Positions 34,168-46,289 of a stretch of DNA of 64,000 nt are shown in pieces. The DNA lies in assembly GCF_963259705.1 (NCBI RefSeq), contig NC_081848.1:50801408-50865407 (forward strand). The letters run 5' to 3'. Made by a program: the position numbers and the translations under genes. The first letter of the stretch is position 1. Each line of letters opens with the position of its first letter. The notes beneath the pieces were generated by a model. That model worked only from the letters and a program-made list of their open reading frames with translations. It did no database searches and was not told the origin of the DNA. The stretch comes from Myotis daubentonii. Taxonomy: Eukaryota > Chordata > Mammalia > Chiroptera > Vespertilionidae.

Positions 34168-35179
34168 GCGGCCATGCCAGGGCCTTCTGGTCTCCGAGCC
34201 CCTGTCCCTGTCTGTGAGGATCCACCGAGACAAAGTAGGTCTAGTCCCTAACAGTGCTCGTCCCATGCTTGGCCGGTGCTCAGTCAGTAGTAGCTTCTCT
34301 CCCATGAATAGTCTGAGAATTCTGGACAGTGAGTCTCAACCCCCGCCTCTCAGTGCAGACCTGTGTGTATTAGAGAGAACACCTGTGTGTTTATGTGGAC
34401 ACGTAGGCCTACTGCCCTGCTGAACACGTGTGTGCGTCCAGGGAGGATGGGGATTGGCTCTTGGAGATCTCAACATGCACACCAGCATTCGCTTCTGTCT
34501 GCGAGAGGCTGCCTCTTGTGCACAATTTAGAATTGTGAAAGTACATCTTCAGAAATGCCTGCGACTCTGGGCTCCGTTTTCCAGACAGGTGCAGAGGCAT
34601 GTTCTGCAGAAGCAGTAGATGTAATCAAATCATTTGGGTGGCCATCGGAAGCCAAAGTAATAATTTGGTTAGGAAGCCCAGGCACGGTCAGGTGGCCCAT
34701 TTTTATAACTCCCTAGTGTATTTAGCATTTTGGTCCTTTCCATCTTAGGAAATGTAACACATTTCACTTTGGTGACTTGTGACGAGGTGTTTATATCAGC
34801 TTGATTTACTTTTGTCATGTCCTAAGCTTAGGAATCCTGGCATTTTTTGTTTTTATGGAAGTGCCTGATGAAGCGTTTTTCCCCAGACGCACCTCCCTTT
34901 CTCTGCAAGCCTTTGTGTGGAGATGTGATAAGCCCCTGGGGTGCCCAGACAGTGGCAGACAGTAGCATTTGTGTGAGCATCTCACAATTCCTTTCTTCAC
35001 ATGCAAGATTGGGAGCACAGAGAGGAACTCTCTGTCCATTTCCTCCTGTTGGGTAATGTGTTACTAAGGGGCAAAGTGCACAAGCATGCGGGGTGAGGGA
35101 GGCCCTCTTGGCGGGGAGAAGATAGGAGGCTGTAACGTATGATAAATTAACGTTCACTGTTGGGCTTTTGTTTTTAAAG

Positions 35180-35250
35180 GGACATGGCAGTCTGTGCGGG
35201 GCTCGTCCTGGAAGGGAGCCACTTGAGTCATTGCGATGCCTAAGGATCAG
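35180..35250 (+). other. Candidate internal 5'-UTR exon of MICAL2 (71 bp)
   Basis: A T-rich tract ending TTTTTAAAG (AG at 35178-35179) is followed by 71 bp and then CAG|GTGAGT, a perfect donor starting at 35251. Inside are two ATGs. The first (35184) opens a 19-codon frame that stops within the segment. The second (35236) runs five codons to the exon end and, if joined to 57387, stops after one more codon (GTG TGA). Splicing this piece onto the MICAL2 coding exon would therefore add two upstream reading frames but no protein extension. No transcript evidence is available to me, so this rests on splice signals and position only. Confidence 0.4.
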
Positions 35251-37559
35251 GTGAGTAAGCCACAGTGGTGGGTCTCCTTCACTGCAACACTGAGTAGCTC
35301 TTGGCTTCAGTGGCTCTTTGGAATGTGTAGGGGCGCTTGCACTCTTTCTACAGGCCCAAGTGAATGTGAGTCCATTTGAAGAAACACTGGCTAGTGAAAG
35401 CTTTCGTCTTTGCCTGCAACCTGTGTATAGCCCTCCCATGTGGTCAGAGGAGAGAGGGAGGCAGGATAGAGACTGAGGTGTGTCTGAGGGCCAGACGGAC
35501 CTGTCTAACTCAGGGGTCTTTGGGTGGGTGGGGTCTCTGCCCCCTCTTTCCCTGAGGAAGACCAGCAGCCCAGCTTTCCTGACTCCAGCCCCAGCTCTGT
35601 CGATGCTTCAGTCTCTTTCTGGCCCCGATCGGTGCCAAGGCAAGAATCTGGCTGGGCAGCTTCTGTCGGGAGTGCCTTCAGGGCACCGGAGACCATTTGT
35701 CCAAGATTTGAAAATGTGATTGCAGCATCTTCCTCCGTTTGGGTCTCATTCTGAGGAGAACCAACCTGTTTACATCTCTATGTGTTTTCTGCAGGTCCAT
35801 GGAGGCTTAGGGTCTAGGAGGCTAAGGTATAGGCAGAAATCAATAATGGCATGTTTTTCACAGTCACCCTCATGCACTGTTATTGTAAGAGCCTTCCCGC
35901 TGTTCTCGCGGGCTCCTTCCTTGAAGACTTGTCTGACCAACATTCTGCTGTTGGCCTTCAAGGCCTCGTCCAGTCAGACCTCAGCCTCATAGTCCAGCCT
36001 TGTTTTCTGCCTCCCCTCTTTGCCTTGGCTCCAGTCCACCTGCTCCTGGAATAGATCCCCGCTTCTGGGACTCACTGTTCTCTCTGAGAAGCTTCCCTCA
36101 CTCCCCAGGGCAAAATCGGCGCCTCTTCCTCCTCTACACTCCCATAGTGCTGTGTTCAGACCTCAGGCACATCACTGGCTGAGGTAAGGTTTGTTCACTT
36201 GTCCGGCTCACCCACCAGCTGTGAGAGCCTTGAGGGCACACACCTGTCCTGCAGCCTTCCTGTCTGAGCTGGGCAGCCCCATCCCAGTGGTACAGTACCA
36301 GGCACGAGGCTGGGCACAGCTGTTAGTTGGCTCAAGGAGTTCAAAACCTGAGATTTCTTCAGGGCTTATGGCTAACAAAGTTCTACCTCAGTGTCTCATG
36401 AGAGCCTTGCCCCCTGGGAAGGGTAGTCACATCATTCTCATTTATTTTATAGACATGAAGACTGAGGTGTGCGCAGTCAGCTAACTTGCCCCAGGCGGTA
36501 GCCTAATATGGACCAGGACCCAATCTCCTGTGGTCCAGTCTAGGGCAGTTTCTGTAATGACAAATTTTATAATTAGAGAGCACCCAAGAGATAATTTAGA
36601 GCAAACCCTTCATTACTGGATAGGGAAACTGAGGCCTGGCCTGAAGATACTTTCTCAAGATTACATAACCAACCAGGGCCACATGGCGACTTGGAAGGCA
36701 GGCTCTGGACTTCTAGTCCAGCCTTCTCTCCACTTCTCCCTACCTCCCTCTGTATATAGCCACCAGAGACCATCTGGGGACTATCATTCTGCATTGACAG
36801 GAGGGTGAAGAACTTAATGAGTGCCCTGAGTTAGAGGGAACGTAGAGGAAGGAGAGGAGGGGCCGAGGGGAAATCCTCAGGGCCCCACTCAAGAGGCTAG
36901 CCTGGTGGGCGCTGAGGATCCATGGGGGTGAGGAGTCCATGGTGAGAATCCTGGTCAGCAGAATGAGAGGGGTTGACTGGACCAACGGGAAAGCTGTTCT
37001 AGTAATTCTGATTCTTAGTATCTGAGCAAAGAGGTCCTATTCAGGGACCTGAGCATTCCTCCTGTCTCCTGGAGAAACACAGAATGTCAAGTATGTCCAC
37101 AGAGAAGGGTGGGGCAACAGACAGTGAATCTTGTCATGGTCTGAAATGTGGATGGGGAGGGAAGTGCGTAAGTTTCTGGCTGGCTTATCCCTGTGTGCCT
37201 AAAGTGAATTTTTGTTTTGTTGTTTCTGATTGACTGCACTTCCAGTTGGTCTTCCATCCCCCACCCCCCTCCAACCCCTTGAATGTTGGGGCTCTCCTGG
37301 TCATTTGCTCAGTCCAGGTATGCTACTGGACCAGGTAGGTGCTGGCTACCCTTTCCATGTTTATTCTGCCCCTTCTTGGGCATACAGACCGAGGGTCCGG
37401 GACTGACTGCAGGTTCCATCCCCACAGGCAGGTTGAAACATACAATTTGCCCAAATTACAGAGAATGTGATGTTTCCCTAATAGGTACCTTGGATTATTT
37501 TCCTAAACATGATCAGGTTGTAAACATCTAAACTTCTAGGGCAGGGAAAGTGTGTGGTG

Positions 37560-37760
37560 TTATGTCATCATTGTTTATATCTTAGGTTTACTTTGCAGTT
37601 TACATTTATTAAAATTATTTCAACTCATAATAAGGCAGGTAGATTTACTCCCATTTCACAGGTGAGAAATTTGACTTAGGCTGTAACCTGCCCAGAATAA
37701 GGGCTGAGATGGGACACTGTCCAGGCCTCCTGTTTATGAACCCAGTGCTCTTTCTACTCT
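37560..37760 (-). repeat. MIR
   Basis: CTCCCATTTCACAGGTGAGA and CAGTGCTCTTTCTACTCTAC. An L2-like end follows (AGTAAATATTTGTTGAATGA at 37799-37818). Confidence 0.75.
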
Positions 37761-38564
37761 ACTATGCTCCAACCATAGCTATGTACATAGAGGAGCTCAG
37801 TAAATATTTGTTGAATGAGTGAACTTTGGCTTTTCTTTCTTTCCTTTTTTTTTTTTTTTTTTTTTTGCCACACTTAACCATAAATGGATCCTCTTTGGCA
37901 GCAAGGGAACACTACTCTGTGAAGTATTTGAATTTCTTGCCACGATAAGGAACTGGTGAGTTCTCTTCTCACCCAGCCTCACCTCCCGGAACTGGGTCAT
38001 GCACACTAAATAATTAATGCCTTGAATCTTTTACTTAGAGCTTTCTGCTCCTGATGCTGAGATGATCCTCCAACAGGGATCTTTGAAAGGCAGATCCTAT
38101 TGCTTGTTGTCATAAACCTTCAGATGACCCATCCAACTGCCCACAATGGATACTCTTGGCCTAATCAGGTCAGACATCCAGTGGGTTCATTTGATCCCCT
38201 CCTGCCTGTCTTCCCCACCAGCCTCCTCCAGCTGGAGGAAGAGGATCCTGTGGGTTATCTCAGATATTTAGAGTTTTGTAGGGACAGGAAGACCTATCTC
38301 TCCCTTCTCACTGACCTCTGAACTCCCCAAGATTTTTTGGCGAGGGCTGGAGAAAGAACAAGTGGACCATGGCAGGTTGGGAAGGAACGCATGGGGTAGG
38401 GGAGGCCGTTATCAAAATATCAGCTGGGCCTGCCCTTTCCCTAAGTGAGACTTGGGTCATGTTGCGCAGAATCTGCAGGGGATCCAACCTAAATAGATTC
38501 TTGAGGTCAACGGAGTGGAGTGGAAAAAAAAGAGTCGGCTGAAACCAGAGAGCCATGTTCTAGT

Positions 38565-38645
38565 GTTGGTTGTTCACAGTTTAGCAGCATGACCTTGGGC
38601 CAGTCACTGAATTTTACCTGCCCTCAGATTTCTTATTAAGGAAAT
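38565..38645 (+). repeat. MIR fragment
   Basis: AGCATGACCTTGGGCCAGTC and CCCTCAGATTTCTTATTAAG. Confidence 0.65.
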
Positions 38646-38737
38646 AAGGGGGGTATTGAGGGTTGTGGCATTTTAAAGGAGCCTCTTAGACTTCTGTGGT
38701 TGTCTGAGCTCACTCTGTCTGTCCTCTTGGTTAGCGC

Positions 38738-38795
38738 AGTCTCCTCCTCCCCATCTCCTCCTTCCTGTCTCCTCCTCCCTGTCTCCTCCTCCTCA
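38738..38795 (+). repeat. CTCCTC-rich simple repeat
   Basis: TCTCCTCCTCCCTG-type words recur; pyrimidine-only strand. Confidence 0.8.
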
Positions 38796-39069
38796 CGTGG
38801 CCCGAGCTTGCTTCCATAAGCACTTTTCTCCTGGTCTTTGTAGCTTTGCCACTTCTGCCCCACCCCTCAGATCAGCCAGTGTGCAGATAAGAACTACCTT
38901 TGCTGCCTGGGTCTGCGCCCAGCAGCATGGGGGAAGGTCTAATGTTTGGATAGATTTGGATAGTGTTGGGGGCCTATGGTGTATGGATTAGAATAGTAGG
39001 GGAGTGGGAAAAATCATTGGGTGGGAAGAAGCCAGCCAGGTGATTAGGGGTTGTTGGTATTGATGTGTG

Positions 39070-39560
39070 AATGTCCAAACCTGTAGAGAATTATCATAAA
39101 AATTTATTTGAGCCAAACAGAGGATACGCCTGGAAGCAAGATCTCAACAGATTGAGATAAATGCTTCCAGGAAATGACAGATGGCAGCTTCTTTGATGCA
39201 TTTGGAATCACGGAGGGAACAGAAGCCATATTACACAAAGGTGGGAGAAAGCAAGGCGGGTGGGGGAGGGGGTGGGATTACAGGAGGGTTAAGAAAGATG
39301 ATGCGCTCTCTTGCGGGTGGATATGCTTTAGAAGGAGGGGTCTGAGAAGGGGCATTTCAAAGGTGTGTTGACTTGGATGCACAGAAACAGTGGACAGGGC
39401 TTGCTGAAGCAGAGAGAAGCCTTTTACTAAAGAAGTTATATGCCCTATTAGGATTTATAATCAGGTCACCCCTGTGAGGTTAATTTCTGTAGAACCTTTT
39501 TTTTTTTTTTTTTTGTCCACATTGGTGTATCTATCCAAGCTCTTGATGCTCCAAGGTCGC
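39070..39560. repeat. Unclassified old repeat, possibly LTR-like
   Basis: The start, ATCATAAAAATTTATTTGAG followed by CCAAACAGAGGATACGCC, and the purine-rich body look like an old retroelement LTR. There are no clear LTR ends and no coding region. A T-run lies at 39498-39514. Confidence 0.3.
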
Positions 39561-39814
39561 TGGACTCCGAGTGGCTTGACCAGAGGGTACTAGTTAAGTT
39601 CTTCAGAATATGGTCCTAAGTTTATCCTCTTCTTCCCTGGCCAGGCTTTGTGCTCAAGGATGACCAGGCACTGGAGCAGTGAAGGCCACAGTGTTGGTAG
39701 AGGCTGCTCAGTGAGAGCTAAAAGGTGTCTCACAACTAACACAGAAAGGGAAGGAGTTGGGGAAGGTAGATCCGTCTCCAAGACTTTGATTAAAGCTGGA
39801 AGGAACTCATCTAA

Positions 39815-39910
39815 TCTAACTCTCCTATTTTATGGGTGAGGAAACTGAGGCCCACAGATGTGACTTAACCAAACCATAAAGCAGGCTAGTGGTGGCCCCG
39901 AGGCGGTAAT
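39815..39910 (-). repeat. MIR-like core fragment
   Basis: TATTTTATGGGTGAGGAAAC followed by TGAGGCCCACAGATGTGACT. Short, so the family call is tentative. Confidence 0.5.
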
Positions 39911-40559
39911 CAACCTCCCGATTCCCAACCAGGCGAGCTGTAAACATCCCATGAAGTGGCGACAGGTTGCCTCCTCACGTGGGTTCAGCCACCACACTTT
40001 CCGCTCCTCTCTTTGACCCTGAGCTCAATTGTCTTAGGTGTGAGCAGGGCCCCGACTGCTCCCACCTCGTTGTTCACTGCGGCCTAATAAAACTTGGGTG
40101 GAGCATCACAGAGAGGTCAGCCTTCTCATGGGCAGGCTGTTTGGCTTGTGCTTAGTGACTTAACACTGTTGAGTCAGCAGTATTCTGCTTTATGGCACGT
40201 CTTGTGGCGAAAGATTAATTCAAGACAGAAAGGTGAGGGCTGTGAAGGCCCAGCCTCGGAAGTAGTGGCCTCTTGTGGGTTTGCCATTAAGATAAAAATC
40301 TCCTTTGTTGCTAAGCAAGCCTCGTGCTGAGACTCTCACGCGGAGGGCCTGCATTGTGTGCCGCCCGCACTGTCCCTTGCTCTGAGAGAGGGCTCTCGGG
40401 TTAGAGGCCGGCCATCCCTTCGCTGTGTTGATGGCATGTGAACCAGACAGAAGTCACACACTTTTTCCAATAGGACTCCATTTGGCTCAGCATTTCCCGC
40501 TGAGCTCAAGGGAAGGTATCGTGAGCTCTTTCCAAAGGGGAAGCACTAGGTTTATATAT

Positions 40560-40930
40560 TTTACCTTGTTTGTTCTTCACAGTAGCCCTCTGAGAGTTGG
40601 GCATGGCTACTTATTGTAAAGAAGAGAAAACTGAGGCAGATACAGGTTAAAAAACTTGTCCGTGTCCCACAAGATACAGGGTGTCTGACTCTAAAGAAGC
40701 GGTTCTCAACCTGTGGGTCGCGACCCCTTTGGCGGTTGAACGACCCTTTCACAGGGGCCGCCTAAGTCCATCCTGCATATCAGATATTTACATTACGGTT
40801 CATAACAGTAGCAACATTACAGTTATGAAGTAGCAACGCAAATAATTTTATGGTTGGGTCACAACATGAGGAACTGTATTTAAAGAGCCAGAAGGTTGAG
40901 AACCACTGCTCTAAAGCCTTTTCTCGTTGC
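40560..40930 (-). repeat. MIR interrupted by SPIN copy 3
   Basis: AAAACTGAGGCAGATACAGG and CTTGTCCGTGTCCCACAAG lie left of the SPIN, and the remaining CTCTAAAGCCTTTTCTCG lies right. Confidence 0.75.
40697..40908 (+). mobile_element. SPIN-type hAT element, copy 3 (212 bp), inside a MIR
   Basis: Perfect 8-bp duplication CTCTAAAG at 40689-40696 and 40909-40916. The first base of the element is mutated from C to A. It interrupts a reverse MIR whose conserved core lies just to the left. Confidence 0.92.
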
Positions 40931-40969
40931 ACAGAGAAGGGAGGGCTGGGGCGAGTGGGCCAGTCATTG

Positions 40970-41330
40970 ATTGAGTCAGGAACCAATGGACTTTCAGGTG
41001 CCAGGCCCTGGGCTTGGTTGTGAGGCTTCAAAGGTGAAAAAGATCTAGTCCCCATAGAGAGACACACCAAGTGTTCGGGAAGCACTGAGAAGAGTGTGTC
41101 ACAAGGGAACATGGCACCGAGCAGGTGCCGTGGGACTTGGGTATTGAAGGATGAATAGGAGGTTGCTAAGCCAAGAAGGAGACAGAGGGTCTTCCGAGCG
41201 GAAGGTATGGTGGTAGGAAGAGGCTGGATTCGGTATTTGGGAGTCAGGAGGAGTTATGTGCATGCTTTCCTCTCAGCGAGGGTAGAAGGGGTGGAACGTT
41301 CAGTTGAGAGACAAGCTGGGGTAGGAGGAG
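40970..41330 (-). repeat. L2 fragment
   Basis: AAAAAGATCTAGTCCCCATA and GGGTATTGAAGGATGAATAG fit L2. Confidence 0.6.
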
Positions 41331-41911
41331 GAGGTGGGAACCTGACAGTCAGAGTCCTTCTAAAATGCTGATCACGTGCCAGACCTTGAACAAAACATCA
41401 GTTGAGACCAGCACAGATTCTCCAGGTAGAATTCTCCAGGCACCTAACGTCCCTTTCCTGGGAGAAATGTGGGTGGGGCTCGTTTTCAGACGGTTTGTGC
41501 TCCTCTTGCATGCCTCCCGTACCAGTGGGAGTGTTTATTGATGAGGCTAAGGCATCGGAGTGGGACAGACCATGCTGCCAGGTCATGGTTAAAGTGTCTC
41601 GGATTCCTCTTGCCAAATAAGCTGATAGCAGACACCCTTGTGAGTTCATGTGCAGACTGTCTCTCCAGGGAGGGGCTTGCGTTCCAGACAGGGTCAGCTA
41701 TAATTCTGTGGGAGTTGGGCGTGTGGGGTGAGAAGGCTACTTAAAAATAAAGACCAATGAAAAGATATAACTGTTTTTAAGGATAATATTTACAAGGCAA
41801 AAGTATCCGGGAAGTGAATTATGTGCCATAAGGGTGAGCCAGAATCTTTAAAAAGATCAACTGTTTAGAGTGGGAGGAGTAATAATGGTGGAGAGAGGAG
41901 CCCTCCAAACA

Positions 41912-41917
<6 letters not shown>

Positions 41918-41947
<30 letters not shown>

Positions 41948-42142
41948 AAAATATATTTTGTTGATATTTTATTTAGAGAGAGAGAGGAAGAGAGAGATAG
42001 AAACATCAATGATGAGAGAGAAACATCATCAATTGGCTGCCTCCAACAGGGGATCGAGCCCACAACCCGGGCATATGCCGGGCATCGAACCAGAGGCCTC
42101 TTGGTTCCTGGCTCAATGCTCAACCACTGAACTACACCAGCT

Positions 42143-42201
<59 letters not shown>
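41918..42201 (+). repeat. (CT)n microsatellite in two halves around a Ves SINE
   Basis: Left half 41918-41944, right half about 42147-42201, both ending CTCTCTCTTCT. The right half is about twice as long. Confidence 0.9.
41945..42146 (-). mobile_element. Ves SINE splitting a CT microsatellite
   Basis: AAAATATATTTTGTTGATATT, AAACATCAATGATGAGAGAG, and a head ending CCACTGAACTACACCAGC. A CT run lies on each side, and each side ends in CTCTCTCTTCT. Confidence 0.9.
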
Positions 42202-42204
<3 letters not shown>

Positions 42205-43575
42205 TGAATGAACTCCTTGCTGAGGTCTGTCCCAGGGAATCAGTTTTGGAAACTGCACTCTGAGTTGGGCCTGTCCTTCATGGGAGGAGGGGACAAAGAG
42301 CCGGACAGTGACTTAGAGCCAGAGCCTTCTAGGTCTTGCATCACAGTCCATCTCTTCCAGCCCCGGGGGTTCATTCCTTTTCGAGGAAAGAGAAAATCCT
42401 TCTGGGACAGCTGCTGCTTATTGTAGTGAGTGCATTTTTTTCAGAATGTAAGCCCAAGCTCCAGGAGGGGAGAGAGGCAGCATCTTCATTCGCCAGCACA
42501 ATGTTTTGCAGAGGGATGGATAATGGAGACTCTCTCCCTAACCTTACAGGGAATTCACCAACTCGCTCACACCTTGGGTGGCCATCTACCCTGTGGCTAC
42601 TTTTTTTGGAGGTTTGGGTCAGTGACGGGGGTTTTGAGTCCCTGAATGGGGCAACGGCCAAGTCAGTGACCGGGTGTGCAGTGCTTGTCCAAGCATCTCT
42701 AAGCTCATGGAGCATGGCCTTTGAGTGAGGCCTGAAGAGCAGGGCATGCTTCTCCTCAGACCTCTGCTGCCTCCCACACAGGTCCACCGGCCCTCAGTGC
42801 CAGCCTCGCAGCCACTACCCACAGGCTAATGTCCAGGACGGCCCAGCCCCAGGCTCGCACGCCTAGTCCTGGAATGTGAAGTGCGACCTGTCAAGCCAGC
42901 AATCTCTCCAGAACTGAGTTCAGCAGAGGGGAATATTTTGGGGACTGGTTCTCCGGTGTCTTATCAGCAAGGCCTTTCTGTATTTACTGTCTGGAATCTT
43001 AATTGGCTTCATAGAGCTTTTGGGAAAACAGTTCCAGGAGACCTTAGTTCCTCTGGGCAATAAGGAAGTGGCTCAAAGGGCTGTCTCTCTCTTCTGCTCA
43101 GCCCTCTGCACTGCCTCCAGATAGCAACATACCTGACTCAGGCAGAGATTCCCCAGGGCGGGTCCTGGTGAAGTGAAGGCAGCTTTCTCAGACCCACCTC
43201 ACCTGGCGGTCTCTGGCCTGCTCATTCCCAAGTCGGAGCTGAGAACCGTTGAGCTGTGTTCACTGAGCACCTTGCCTGACACATGGAGATCAGAATCTGG
43301 GGGGACGAGTAAGTGAGCAAACAAATAGCCAGCAAGGCCTTCCTCCTGTTTCCTAGCAGAAGCAAAACGAAGCGAACAGGTGCCACGCTGAGCTGCCATG
43401 CGTGCTGTCCAGGATCCACATGCACCCCAGGAAAGACTGCAGGGCCCTTGGTGCAGAGGGAGTTGCAGATCTCCCATCTCCTAGGTGGGGGCCCGAAGGG
43501 AGGGCCAGGCGATCTTTGATGCACATCCAGAAAGTCTCCTCCTCAAGACTGAGTCTTGTTTTGGGAGCTTAAAAG

Positions 43576-43577
<2 letters not shown>

Positions 43578-43617
<40 letters not shown>
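43578..43617 (+). repeat. (CA)n microsatellite
   Basis: Pure ACAC run. Confidence 0.95.
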
Positions 43618-43620
<3 letters not shown>

Positions 43621-44619
43621 CATCAGCAAACCGCTGGGAATTTGGCCCCAGTGAAAGCAGGGTGGAGTCCATTCTGCCGGCTATCCTGGCTTGCCCTGCT
43701 CACCCCCTCTTGGCTGAATGTCCCACCCTTGGCCATGTCTCTTGGGAACCTCCTGGTGGGTGTTCTTGCTTTGCCGTGTTGCTTCTCTGCAGAATAGGAG
43801 ATTTTACATTGAGGTCAGAGGTCCTGGCTTCCTAAGTAGGCTGACACTTGGATAGGCTTTGAACATGAGGCTTTTCTCACACAAGCAGGACTCACCTGCC
43901 CATGCAGGTGCACATACCCGCTCATAAAGGCTGGATGCAGTTTACAGGCCCTTGTGTAGAGGCTGGGGTCAGGGGCGTGGCCGGCTGGACTGCTGGCTGG
44001 GTGGGTGGACGGCTTAATGGGAGGAATGGATAAGCATCTCCCCTTCAGCCAGTGGCAACCCCCACGCAGAGGCCCATGGACTGTGGAGATTCAGGGGTAT
44101 TATTTCCATTGCTAATAACATTAATGACACTATAAACAGCAAAGCCTGTATAATTTCATATCAGGAAATTAATCCTGAAATTAAAGGTCTATAATTCAAA
44201 GGATACATTTGTAAGTCTCCTAAGTGAACTCTAGAGGTGGTGCAATATAAGCTGTTCCATTCCTCTTGAAACAGATTTTTACCAGTAAACAGCCATTCAT
44301 TCAACCAACCAATACTAACTACCTCCTAGGAGCACACACTACACCAGCACTGAACTTATAAAGGAAAAAATCAGTAGAGAACTTGTTAATGGGTGAATTG
44401 GCCAAAATAGGGACGTAGTACAAGAAGTTGAATTATTTGTATCTTAAATATTGATTGAGCTCCAACTGCTCCCCCAGAACTGAGCTGAGTATTCAGGAAA
44501 TAGGAAAGACAAGATACCGGACTTTTCTTTAAGTTTACATATTAGTTGTCCAGATAAGACTGATGCATAAAAAATGAGTTGGGTTCAAGGCTAATGAAGT
44601 GCCAAATAGTCTGATCCAC

Positions 44620-44770
44620 GTCCTGTTTGACCCCCCTGTTATAACTCTGCCTCCCTACCAGATGGTAATTTCTCAGAAGCTGCGGAGACAGAGTTTGTAC
44701 ACCTAGTACCTACCTGCTATGCTGTGCAGCATCCTGGGTCCAATATAGGTCCTCAGTAAAAGCAATGGAT
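44620..44770 (+). repeat. L2 3'-end fragment
   Basis: ACCAGATGGTAATTTCTCAG and the end GGTCCTCAGTAAAAGCAATG. Confidence 0.55.
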
Positions 44771-45518
44771 GGAATTGAATGTGGTTAGTAACTTCCAAAC
44801 CTGGCTGGGCCACAGAATTCCCTGGGGAGTTAAAACAAAAACATTTTCCTCTTGGTCCTCAGGCTGCAGAAATTTGGTTTGGGAGTGGGCCCAGGAAGTT
44901 GTCATTTTGGACACTTCCCGGTGCATCTGCTGTAGAGCCAGATTTGGTGACCTCTGTCATAGATTCCAGGAGGTAGATGAATGTATGGAGAGAAAAGGTC
45001 AGGAGGGATGGGGAAGGTTTGTGCCTGAGAACTCCAGCTCATTCCTTAAGAACCAGCTCAGGTGCCACTTCTATGAGCTGCTCTCCAGTTACCCCACCTC
45101 CCATCTCTGTGCCCACACATCTTGGTACCCTACTGCAGTTCTTACCAAAAATTGTTAGTTTGAATTTGATTCCTTGAATAGACTGTGATGCTCATATGGG
45201 AGCCAGCACATTGTAGGTCAGTTTACTATGGGGCCTAGTTTTGCTTGAGAGGATGGGTAAAATTTGAATGGGGAGGAAGGGGGAAGGCAGAGACTGGATG
45301 TGGAGCACTGAATGGCAGCCCCAGGGGATCCCGAATACCTTGGAGAATTGAACCTATCAAGGAAATAGGGGCTGCATGGGAGGCACCGATGAGCCCAATA
45401 AGGGAGCCCAGACTTCTGCTGTGGGATGGAGGGAGCCCCAAGGCTCTGTGAGCAGGGTGGAGGCGGTGCCTGAGACAGGGGAAGTGGAGACTAGTTAGGA
45501 GGCTCCTGCGGCAATTCT

Positions 45519-45596
45519 TTTCTTTTCTTTTTTAAAATAATTATATTTATTTATGTTTTTCATTCTCACCCAAGGATATGCTTTTAATTATTTCAT

Positions 45597-45651
<55 letters not shown>

Positions 45652-45726
45652 TGATGTGAACATTGAACCTGCAACCCTTTGGTGCACGGGATGACTCTCC
45701 AACCAACTGAGCACCACCAGCCAGGG
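45519..45726 (-). mobile_element. tRNA-derived bat SINE with (GA)n
   Basis: CTCACCCAAGGATATGC, GA run 45599-45648, and a head ending CACCACCAGCCAGGGC. Target duplication GCTCCTGCGGCAATTCT / GCTCCTGCAGCAATTCT, one mismatch. Confidence 0.9.
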
Positions 45727-46074
45727 CTCCTGCAGCAATTCTGGTGCTGGTTAGAGACAAAGGGCAGTCACAGTTCAAGCCACCACAAAGCCTGAATTTC
45801 ATGCTGGTCTTGGTTAGATTTTACACACAAGCACAGTCGTGAGCATCCACCATTGCCAGAGAGGCACAGGTGCCAGACCCTGGGACATGCATCCCCTAGC
45901 ATCAGAAGGCTCACTGTCTGGTAAGTCAGGCAGACCCACAAAGTTGATCAATGCAATACTATGTATGAAGCCATCGTTAGTAGCTCCACAGAGTAGAGTG
46001 TGGGAAAAGGGGGTGAGGGGAGGCCAAGGTGGGGCTTCAAAGAACAGTGCAGCCAAGAATACTGCCTAGCCAGG

Positions 46075-46235
46075 CGTCATTGTACTTCATCCTCACATAG
46101 CCCAACAGGGTCAGAACTATTATTATCCCCATTTTATGGGTGAGGAAACTGAGGTTCAAAGAGGTTAGGTAACTCGTCCAGGCTCACATACCTGGTAAGT
46201 GGTGGGTCAGGTTTGCAGCCAGTCTGTCTGACTCC
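46075..46235 (-). repeat. MIR
   Basis: TTATTATCCCCATTTTATGG, GAGGTTCAAAGAGGTTAGGT and CCAGTCTGTCTGACTCCAG. Confidence 0.9.
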
Positions 46236-46289
46236 AGAGGCCACACCAGGACCCCTGACACTCCGAGCCTTTGATGTTTCAGCTCTAAG

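Noticed and set aside
34828..35439. 203-residue minus-strand open frame
   Set aside because: It has no recognisable similarity and overlaps the plus-strand splice-flanked candidate exon; chance length is plausible.
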